From CAYRWM01 sp964428055 (GTDB taxonomy: Bacteria > Bacillota > Clostridia > Christensenellales > Christensenellaceae), in contig CAYRWM010000046.1 in assembly GCA_964428055.1 (NCBI GenBank), positions 1 through 11,576 of the forward strand: 11,576 nt of DNA. The letters run 5' to 3'. The notes below the pieces were generated by a model. That model did not search any database and was not told the DNA's origin. It was given only the letters and a program-made list of their open reading frames with translations. Below, piece by piece: positions 6,615 to 11,576 of this stretch (position 1 is the first letter of the stretch; each line of letters opens with the position of its first letter). Both the position numbers and the translations under genes were made by a program.

Positions 6615-7418
6615 TCAGTCGGCATAGCCCGTGAGCCCCCGCACCGACGCCTCGCCGGAGCGAACGAGGGCCTCCCGGCCGTCCGGATAGCGGACCCGCA
6701 GGCCCAAGGCCTCGTCCACGTCCAGGGCGTGGGCCGGAGTGCTGACGCCGTTCTGCAGGAGCAGCACGTCCTTGTGGAGGGTCAGGCAGTGGGCTCGGTA
6801 GGCAGCAAGGTAGGGCTCGGTGTCGCCCGAAAGCAGGGCGGCATACAGGTCGTCCAGCGCGCCGATCATGGCGGCGGTCAGGGGGGCAAGATCGAAGGCA
6901 CGGCCCAGCTCCGTCTTCAGGGACCCGGCCATGGTCTGGAGCTCCGGGGGAAAATCTGTGAGGTCATAGTTCACGTTGAGTCCGACGCCCACCACCACGT
7001 ATCGGAGCCGCCCGCCCGCCGAAAAGGCGCTTTCCGTCAGGATGCCGCAGATCTTTCGGCCGTTCAGGACCAGGTCGTTGACCCACTTGATCCGGGCCTC
7101 GGCCCCCGTGGCAGCCTCTACGGCCCGGACCATAGCTTCGGCGGTGAAGCCCATGAGGGGCAGCAGCGCCGTCGGGGGCAGGTCCGGCCGCAGCAGGGCG
7201 GAGAGATATATCCCCTTCCCCGCGGCGGAGGTGAAGCTTCGGCCCAGGCGGCCCTTGCCCCGGGTCTGTTCCCCGGCCACCAGCACGGTGCCCTCCGGCG
7301 CCCCCTCCTCGGCCATGGCCTTCAAAAGGTCGTTGGTGGAGGAGCAGGTGGGGAGGTAGGATATCCGCTGCCCGATGCGGGCTACAGGGGGGAGAGCGGA
7401 GAGAATGGCGTGTTGCAT
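6615..7418 (-). CDS. birA: Biotin--[acetyl-CoA-carboxylase] ligase (class I, no DNA-binding domain)
   Basis: A cytoplasmic enzyme that activates biotin with ATP to biotinyl-5'-AMP and transfers it to a lysine of carboxylase carrier proteins. The 267 residues cover the catalytic domain and the C-terminal SH3-like domain only. The protein begins near the catalytic fold (PTCSSTND at 23-30), with no N-terminal winged helix, so it should not act as a biotin repressor. Key motifs are RGKGRLGRSF (53-62), the biotinyl-AMP loop, and KWVNDLVLNGRKICGILTE (111-129), equivalent to the family KWPND...K..GIL.E, with Val in place of the usual Pro. The C-terminal GEASVRG (255-261) matches the BPL_C end. AAAGGA lies 7 nt before the ATG at 7418-7416. 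BioY, which takes up biotin, lies about 2 kb away on the other strand. Confidence 0.93.
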   Translation of the reverse strand: MQHAILSALPPVARIGQRISYLPTCSSTNDLLKAMAEEGAPEGTVLVAGEQTRGKGRLGRSFTSAAGKGIYLSALLRPDLPPTALLPLMGFTAEAMVRAVEAATGAEARIKWVNDLVLNGRKICGILTESAFSAGGRLRYVVVGVGLNVNYDLTDFPPELQTMAGSLKTELGRAFDLAPLTAAMIGALDDLYAALLSGDTEPYLAAYRAHCLTLHKDVLLLQNGVSTPAHALDVDEALGLRVRYPDGREALVRSGEASVRGLTGYAD

Positions 7419-7443
7419 ATGGGTTTCCTTTCTGCGTCTACCG

Positions 7444-7489
7444 GCATAAAAGCGGGAGGGGCAAGCCCCTCCCTTACGGCGATTTATGC
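7444..7489. repeat. 46-bp interrupted palindrome / terminator between the SH3 lipoprotein gene and birA
   Basis: The core is GGGAGGGGC (7454-7462), AA, GCCCCTCCC (7465-7473), a perfect 9-bp inverted repeat. Outer arms GCATAAA (7444-7450) and TTTATGC (7483-7489) are also perfect complements, separated from the core by 3 and 9 bp. Read on the minus strand, the core stem is followed by GCTTTTATG, so it can serve as an intrinsic terminator of the SH3 lipoprotein gene. The symmetry on both scales also suits a REP- or MITE-like interspersed repeat; GC-rich palindromes of this type are common in Clostridia intergenic regions. Confidence 0.65.
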
Positions 7490-7521
7490 TCGCCCTGCGA
7501 TCATGCGATACGATAAAGCCC

Positions 7522-9099
7522 TCACTTCGTCGGCACCTTGCCGCTGACCTTCACCAGGTCCGCCTTGATATACCCCTTGGTCTTGCCGACGGCCACGTAG
7601 TACCAGGACTTGCCGTCCTTGCCCTTGGTCTTGTAATAGACCGTGACCTTGGTGCCGCTCTTAAGCTCCTTGAGGCACTTGGAGTCCTTGTCGGCGCTCT
7701 TGCGCAGGGCGGCGATGGACCGGGTGGTGACGGTGCCGGAGAAGGACTTGCCGTCCCCGTCGTCGTCCTTGTCCTTGTTCTCGGCGCTCTTAGGCGGCTT
7801 GCCCTGGGAGACGTAGTCCGATTTCACGTAGCCGTAGTGGCTGCCGCACTTCAGGAACCACCAGCCGTCCTGGAGCACGTACAGGGTCACGGCGGTGTTC
7901 TGCTCGATCTTCTTGCCCACGGTCTTATAGCTGGTGCCGGGGCCCGAACGCAGGTTCACCTTGTCCTTGTTGACGTAACCGCTCTTGGCGTTCTTCTTCA
8001 TGGTGCTGGTGGGCGAGGTGTAGACCGTGGCCGTAGGCGCCGGCGTAGCCGTGCCTGCCGGGGTCGCCGCCACCGGCTCGCCGTCGCCGTCTCCATCGCC
8101 GCCGTCAGGTTCCGTATCCCCGTCGCTGCCCGTAGGCGCGGCGGCCACCGTGAAGCGATAGGTCCCCCGCTGCTCCATCAGGGGCGACAGGTCCGTGCCC
8201 GTGTTGGAGAGGGGCGTGGCGGACACCTTGAAAGCCACCTCGCTGGGATCCGTGATGCCCCGGCCGCTGATCTCCGCCGAGGGGATGGTCAGCGTGGCGT
8301 ACCGGCGCATGCCCGCCGCCACCACGGCGTCGCTGGAGGCGCTGACGGGGGTATCGTTCACCGTCACGTCGGACCAGCCGAAGCTCAAGAAGCGATCGGT
8401 CTTGTTCTCCAAATAGGAACTGATCACGAGATCGTCGTAGTCGTTCCGCTCAGCGCTCAGGATCACCATGGTGCCGAAGCCGTTGTCGAAGAAGGTCTGC
8501 TCCGTGGTGGTCTTCTGCCGCAGCGGATAGATCACCGTCCCGTGGGTGTGGCCCGTGGGGAAGAAGCTGAAGGCGCCATCCACCACGTCCCCGGTGCCCA
8601 TGGGCACCGCGTCGTCGTAGATGAGGGGGTAGAGGATCAGCTCGTCCACCGAGGACACGCCGGAAGCGCGCAGCTCATCGGCAGCGATCGATATCTCGCC
8701 CAGGACGCTTTGGCCCGCCGGCACCCGCATCTCATAGTCCCCGGCCTGCATATAGCCGTTGACGGACAGGTGGTTCAAGGACACCACGAAATCCCGGTCA
8801 GTGGCCTTGTTGGTGGACGTGAACTTCAGCGTGAGGCCCGTGAGGGGGTCGAAGTCGGCCTCCGACAGGATAAAGGAGAACAGGGTGCTCTCCGGGATGG
8901 TCTCCTTGCCCACGGTGCAGATCCTGTCACCCAGGGGCGTCAGGGGCACTGGGGTCCCTTGAGGCGTGGTTTCCGCCGCAGCCGTAGAGTCGGGCAGCTT
9001 CAGCACGGAGGGGTTGCTTTTCCCGCAGCCCGCCAGCGACGTGAACAGCAGGGCTGCCGCCAGCAGCACCAGACCGGTCCGCTTCATCTTTCCTTTCAT
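7522..9099 (-). CDS. Lipoprotein with two C-terminal SH3b domains
   Basis: A 525-residue surface lipoprotein. The N-terminus is a lipoprotein signal peptide with lipobox LAGC, the lipidated Cys being residue 25. Residues about 50-315 are a beta-rich extracellular region that I cannot assign to a family. It is followed by a low-complexity linker rich in Gly-Asp, then Ala, Pro and Thr (about 318-366). Two SH3b-type domains follow: 373-431 (S-G-Y-V-N-K-D-K-V-N-L-R-S-G-P-G, W-W-F-L-K, GYVKSDYVS) and about 454-518 (ALRKSADKDSKCLKEL, WYYVAVGKTKGYIKADLV). Bacterial SH3b repeats typically bind peptidoglycan, so the protein is probably anchored in the membrane and reaches the wall. No catalytic amidase or peptidase domain is visible. 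The ATG at 9099-9097 is preceded by AGGAGG (9109-9104); an in-frame ATG four codons later is less favoured. Confidence 0.85.
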   Translation of the reverse strand: MKGKMKRTGLVLLAAALLFTSLAGCGKSNPSVLKLPDSTAAAETTPQGTPVPLTPLGDRICTVGKETIPESTLFSFILSEADFDPLTGLTLKFTSTNKATDRDFVVSLNHLSVNGYMQAGDYEMRVPAGQSVLGEISIAADELRASGVSSVDELILYPLIYDDAVPMGTGDVVDGAFSFFPTGHTHGTVIYPLRQKTTTEQTFFDNGFGTMVILSAERNDYDDLVISSYLENKTDRFLSFGWSDVTVNDTPVSASSDAVVAAGMRRYATLTIPSAEISGRGITDPSEVAFKVSATPLSNTGTDLSPLMEQRGTYRFTVAAAPTGSDGDTEPDGGDGDGDGEPVAATPAGTATPAPTATVYTSPTSTMKKNAKSGYVNKDKVNLRSGPGTSYKTVGKKIEQNTAVTLYVLQDGWWFLKCGSHYGYVKSDYVSQGKPPKSAENKDKDDDGDGKSFSGTVTTRSIAALRKSADKDSKCLKELKSGTKVTVYYKTKGKDGKSWYYVAVGKTKGYIKADLVKVSGKVPTK

Positions 9100-9160
9100 A
9101 TTACCTCCTAACGGCGGGGCACGGCCCACGCCTTCGCGTATTCGATATCTCTACAAATAT

Positions 9161-9189
9161 GATATATCACATCTTGCGGTCCCTGTCAA
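9161..9189 (-). promoter_or_regulatory. Promoter of the SH3 lipoprotein gene
   Basis: Read on the minus strand: TTGACA (9189-9184), a 17-bp spacer, then TATATC (9166-9161) as the -10. The start of transcription would fall near 9154, leaving a leader of about 55 nt that contains the AGGAGG site. A 10-bp palindrome TGATATATCA (9160-9169) overlaps the -10 and might be an operator. Confidence 0.65.
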
Positions 9190-9252
9190 ACGACTGCCAG
9201 CTTTTCCCTGCTTTCTTCACGCTGAGGACGCTTTTAGGGGCGCCGAAGAGGG

Positions 9253-9307
9253 GCGCCGGCATCCGTTGTAAAGAGTCTTTTAACCTTCGCCCCGTTTCGT
9301 TGACAGG
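9253..9307 (+). repeat. Left copy of a 55-bp exact repeat flanking the gap
   Basis: This stretch is identical to 9408-9462. It ends at the first N of the gap. It includes a 20-bp imperfect palindrome (9265-9284) and the TTGACA that in the right copy is the bioY -35. A scaffolding artefact is the likeliest cause. Confidence 0.9.
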
Positions 9308-9407
9308 NNNNNNNNNNNNNNNNNNNNNNNNNNNNNNNNNNNNNNNNNNNNNNNNNNNNNNNNNNNNNNNNNNNNNNNNNNNNNNNNNNNNNNNNNNNNN
9401 NNNNNNN
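9308..9407. other. Assembly gap of exactly 100 N
   Basis: One hundred N in a row, the conventional spacer for a gap of unknown length. Nothing can be said about its content. The 55-bp identity of its two flanks suggests that the contigs overlap and that no sequence is really missing. Confidence 0.97.
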
Positions 9408-9462
9408 GCGCCGGCATCCGTTGTAAAGAGTCTTTTAACCTTCGCCCCGTTTCGTTGACAGG
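9408..9462 (+). repeat. Right copy of the 55-bp exact repeat flanking the gap
   Basis: Identical to 9253-9307 and starting at the first base after the N run. Its 3' end overlaps the -35 of the bioY promoter. If the contigs simply overlap, only one copy exists in the genome. Confidence 0.9.
9420..9439 (+). promoter_or_regulatory. Imperfect palindrome upstream of the bioY promoter
   Basis: GTTGTAAAGA (9420-9429) and GTCTTTTAAC (9430-9439) are inverted copies with 8 of 10 positions complementary. The element ends 15 bp upstream of the bioY -35, so it could be a regulator site. TTGTAAA and TTTTAACC loosely recall biotin-regulator half-sites (TTGTwAAC type), but spacing and match are too poor for an assignment. 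Confidence 0.25.
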
Positions 9463-9484
9463 GGACGGTGCCGGGGGATATAGT
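9455..9484 (+). promoter_or_regulatory. Promoter of bioY
   Basis: TTGACA (9455-9460), an 18-bp spacer, and TATAGT (9479-9484): perfect -35 and five of six bases in the -10. The transcript would start near 9491, just ahead of the GGAGG at 9496-9500. Confidence 0.7.
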
Positions 9485-9511
9485 GGGGACAAACTGGAGG
9501 TATATGCGGAT

Positions 9512-10039
9512 ATGAAGGATTTGAAGACGAAAGACGTGGCGCTGGTGGGACTGTTCGCGGCGCTGATGGTGATCTGCGCCTGGATCAGCATCCCCCTGGG
9601 GCCGGTGCCCGTGACGCTGCAGACCTTCGCCGTGTTCCTGGCGGCGGCGCTGCTGGGATCGAAGCGCAGCACCTTGGCCGTGTGCGTGTACATCCTTTTG
9701 GGCGTGGTGGGCCTGCCCGTGTTCTCCGGGTTCAAGGGATTGAACCCCCTGACCTTCGGGTATGTGCTGGGGTTCCTTCCCCTGGGCATGCTGACGGCGG
9801 CATCGGACAAACTGTTTCCCGGCAAGAAGCTGGCCCTGCCCCTGGGCATGGTCATGGGTCTTTTGGTATGTTACCTCATCGGCACGGTCTGGTTCTATTA
9901 CGTGATGCACTTTCGCGGCACGGAGTATGGCTTCGGGAAGATCCTCTCCCTGTGCGTGATCCCCTTCATCCTGCCGGACCTCATCAAGCTGGGCCTGGCG
10001 TGGTTCCTGTCGCTGAAGCTGAAAAAGTTTGTGAAATAG
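9512..10039 (+). CDS. bioY: Biotin transporter BioY (ECF S-component)
   Basis: A 175-residue integral membrane protein that binds biotin and moves it into the cell, alone or docked to the shared ECF energising module (EcfA, EcfA', EcfT). About six hydrophobic helices fill the protein. The segment 'ALMVICAWISIPLGPVPVTLQTFAV' (about residues 15-39) is the conserved BioY hallmark around the substrate pocket, and a 'GLPVFSGFKGLNPLTFGYVLGF' region follows. A short 'F..GTEYGFGKIL' loop and a C-terminal run of Lys complete the typical pattern and length. The ATG at 9512 is 11 nt after GGAGG (9496-9500), a longer spacing than usual; no better in-frame start is visible. No EcfAT genes lie nearby, as expected for a group II S-component using a shared module. 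With birA it forms a biotin salvage pair. Confidence 0.93.
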   Translation: MKDLKTKDVALVGLFAALMVICAWISIPLGPVPVTLQTFAVFLAAALLGSKRSTLAVCVYILLGVVGLPVFSGFKGLNPLTFGYVLGFLPLGMLTAASDKLFPGKKLALPLGMVMGLLVCYLIGTVWFYYVMHFRGTEYGFGKILSLCVIPFILPDLIKLGLAWFLSLKLKKFVK

Positions 10040-10116
10040 GCCATTGTTCATACTCCTGCAACGTTTTGGACGCATCCGGGGTGTATAGTGGAAAAAAGAG
10101 AAAGGGGGCCATGCCC

Positions 10117-11106
10117 ATGAAGAGATCGTTCGTTCTGCTGCTGGGAGGGCTGCTCCTGCTCCTGACCGGATGCGCGAAAGCCTCGGTGGAGACCACGCCG
10201 ACGGCCACCGCTGCGCCTGTGCCGGCGGTATCGGCAGCGCCTGTGACCGCCGCCCCCACGGCTGAACCTACGGCAGCGCCCGTGCAGGTCCCGGCGGACC
10301 GGCAGGCGGGCCCGGAGGAAGAGCGCATCCTGAGCCACTGCCTCAGCATTTTGGACCAGCTCCCCTATTCGGTGGACCTGGACGGGGACGGCCAAAACGA
10401 GGTGGTGGATCTGGTGACCTACACCCCCGCCGACGGGTACCCCTGCTGGGCCGTGACCGTACATAGGGGCGGCGAGGTGATCCGGGCCGAGACCGAGATC
10501 CCCGACGACATGGAGCACGATCTGTGGACGGGCGATATTGACGAGGACGGCCGCTATGAGCTTTTCTTCCACGGGGATATGGCCTCCGCCGACTACGTCA
10601 TCTACGCCTGGCGCTGTGACCTTTCCCCCATCCCCTTCGACCCCGACGATCGGCTGGTCCGCTGGAACGAGGAGAACGAGGACGAAAGCAACGTCTTTGC
10701 CGGGTACGTGGACGGCTTCGAGGACGGTCATATCGTCATCGAGGGCGTGGTGGATATGCTGGGCACCCACTGGGGCGTCCGCAACTTCGCCATCGGCCAG
10801 GACGGGACCATCGGCCCTGTGAGCACCGTCTGGTCCTTCGACGAGGAAGAGGACCGGGCGCTGACGGTGACCCGGGAACTGACCGCCTACCGGGCCGCCA
10901 CCCGCAAGGACCCCGGGGAGGCCTTCACCCTGACGCCCGGAGAGAAGATCGTGGTGACCGCCAGCGACGGCTGCGAGCGCATGTGGTTCGAGACGGACGA
11001 GGGCAAGAGCGGCGTGCTGCTCCTGACCCCGGACAGGGACGATATGTGGCTCATCGACGGCGTCCCCGAGGCGGACTTTTTTGAATCATTGCCCTATTCG
11101 GGATAA
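10117..11106 (+). CDS. Lipoprotein with FG-GAP/EF-hand-like Asp loops
   Basis: A 329-residue lipoprotein of unknown function. The signal peptide ends in a lipobox LLTGC, with Cys 19 as the lipid anchor. Residues about 22-65 form an Ala-Pro-Thr-rich spacer typical of surface lipoproteins in these bacteria. Two calcium-loop-like motifs follow: DLDGDGQNE (87-95) and DIDEDGRYE (140-148), the D-x-D-x-D-G-x-x-E pattern of VCBS/FG-GAP repeats, each leading into a hydrophobic beta-strand. The rest is acidic and strand-rich with no catalytic motif. I chose the ATG at 10117, not the in-frame ATG at 10111, because AAAGGGGG (10101-10108) is 8 nt from the former and only 2 nt from the latter. The gene lies 77 bp after bioY, and its stop is 12 bp before a HlyD-type adaptor gene, which suggests co-transcription with that gene. 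Confidence 0.82.
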   Translation: MKRSFVLLLGGLLLLLTGCAKASVETTPTATAAPVPAVSAAPVTAAPTAEPTAAPVQVPADRQAGPEEERILSHCLSILDQLPYSVDLDGDGQNEVVDLVTYTPADGYPCWAVTVHRGGEVIRAETEIPDDMEHDLWTGDIDEDGRYELFFHGDMASADYVIYAWRCDLSPIPFDPDDRLVRWNEENEDESNVFAGYVDGFEDGHIVIEGVVDMLGTHWGVRNFAIGQDGTIGPVSTVWSFDEEEDRALTVTRELTAYRAATRKDPGEAFTLTPGEKIVVTASDGCERMWFETDEGKSGVLLLTPDRDDMWLIDGVPEADFFESLPYSG

Positions 11107-11118
11107 GGGGAGAGAGAT

Positions 11119-11576
11119 ATGAAGACCTTTTTGAAAGTACTGCTGACGCTGCTGATCCTGGGCGGCCTGAGCTATGGCGGCTATTACGCCTATACCCGCT
11201 ACTTCGCGGAGGTGCCCCAGGAGGGCACGGTCTACGTCCAGTCCGTCTCCACCATCACGGGCGTGGGCCCGGCGGGGAGCCGCAGCCGGTACTCCGGCGT
11301 GGTGGAGGCGAAAAATGTGGTCAAGGTGGACCCGGACAAGGATCTGACTGTGAAGGAGTGCTTCGTGTCCGCCGGGGACAAGGTGAAGAAGGGGGCGCCC
11401 CTCTTCAGCTACGACGTGGAAAGCATGCAGATCGCCTTCGAGCAACTGCAGCTGGACATCATGGGGCTCGAAAACGGGATCCAGACGGGCCTGGAGAAGG
11501 CGGAGCGCCTAAAAACCAAGCTGGACCGGGCCGCGGAGTACAAGAAATACGAGATCCAGATGGATATCCAGACCCA
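11119..11576 (+). CDS. HlyD-family membrane-fusion (efflux adaptor) protein, N-terminal part
   Basis: The first 152 residues of an adaptor that bridges an inner-membrane transporter to the outside; the gene runs off the right edge. A single membrane helix (about residues 5-25) anchors it. Residues about 53-103 carry the first half of the lipoyl/barrel-sandwich domain: S-R-Y-S-G-V-V-E-A-K-N-V-V-K-V, then VSAGDKVKKGAPLFSYDVE, the usual G-D-x-V-x-K-G-x-x-L signature. A helical, Glu/Lys/Leu-rich stretch (from about 105) starts the coiled-coil hairpin. The ATG at 11119 has AAGGGGAG (11105-11112) 6 nt upstream. In Gram-positive bacteria such adaptors usually precede MacB/LolCDE-like ABC transporter genes, so an ABC ATPase and permease are expected just downstream; that is inference. 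Confidence 0.88.
   Translation, partial: MKTFLKVLLTLLILGGLSYGGYYAYTRYFAEVPQEGTVYVQSVSTITGVGPAGSRSRYSGVVEAKNVVKVDPDKDLTVKECFVSAGDKVKKGAPLFSYDVESMQIAFEQLQLDIMGLENGIQTGLEKAERLKTKLDRAAEYKKYEIQMDIQT

Noticed and set aside
7486..9111. Long plus-strand open frame opposite the SH3 lipoprotein
   Set aside because: Low-complexity Arg/Gly/His/Val translation; the minus strand has signal peptide, lipobox, ribosome binding site and SH3b domains.
9253..9462. CRISPR or a tandem-repeat array
   Set aside because: There are only two copies, placed exactly at the edges of the 100-N gap; an assembly overlap explains them better.

Overview
The window looks like a piece of a GC-rich, gut-type Clostridia (Oscillospiraceae-like) genome, probably an assembled draft or metagenome bin. 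The grounds are GGAGG-type ribosome binding sites, sigma-A promoters of TTGACA/TATAAT type, the RpiR, MarR/heterodimeric ABC exporter, BioY and SH3-lipoprotein gene set, and a scaffold gap of exactly 100 N. The organism call is inference; no rRNA or other marker gene is present.

Layout. 1-535 (-) is the 5' part of a family-5 (oligopeptide type) solute-binding protein. Divergent from it, with a near-perfect promoter, is a small membrane protein (649-1056, +). Then come an RpiR-family SIS-domain regulator (1174-2061, +) and a compact three-gene unit (2162-6125, +): a MarR repressor followed by two translationally coupled ABC exporter half-transporters. The unit has its own TTGACA-N17-TATACT promoter with an inverted-repeat operator at the expected start of transcription. 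Between 6126 and 6614 there is no convincing gene. This stretch is more AT-rich and ends in the 3' half of a tRNA-Arg (CCG anticodon), which looks like an integration (att) scar. On the minus strand follow a biotin-protein ligase (6615-7418), a long hairpin/palindrome, and a large lipoprotein with two C-terminal SH3b domains (7522-9099). The intergenic region at 9100-9511 carries divergent promoters and a 100-N gap flanked by two identical 55-bp sequences. To the right on the plus strand lie the biotin transporter BioY (9512-10039), a lipoprotein with two calcium-loop-like motifs (10117-11106) and the start of a HlyD-type membrane-fusion protein (11119 to the window end).

How the genes work together. 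The MarR-ABC-ABC unit reads as a drug- or ligand-inducible heterodimeric exporter. The first subunit carries the degenerate Walker B (Asp for Glu) and switch residue (Gln for His); the second carries the degenerate signature (LSKGQ). Together they give one competent and one degenerate ATP site, as in TM287/288-type exporters. BirA and BioY form a biotin salvage pair (uptake, then attachment to carboxylases) but sit on opposite strands either side of the SH3 lipoprotein gene. The HlyD-type protein, preceded by a lipoprotein gene 12 bp upstream, probably opens another efflux locus that continues outside the window.

I saw no convincing undescribed system. The points most worth a second look are the tRNA-Arg fragment and its AT-rich neighbourhood, the duplicated 55-mers around the gap, the MarR operator and the palindrome between birA and the SH3 lipoprotein gene.
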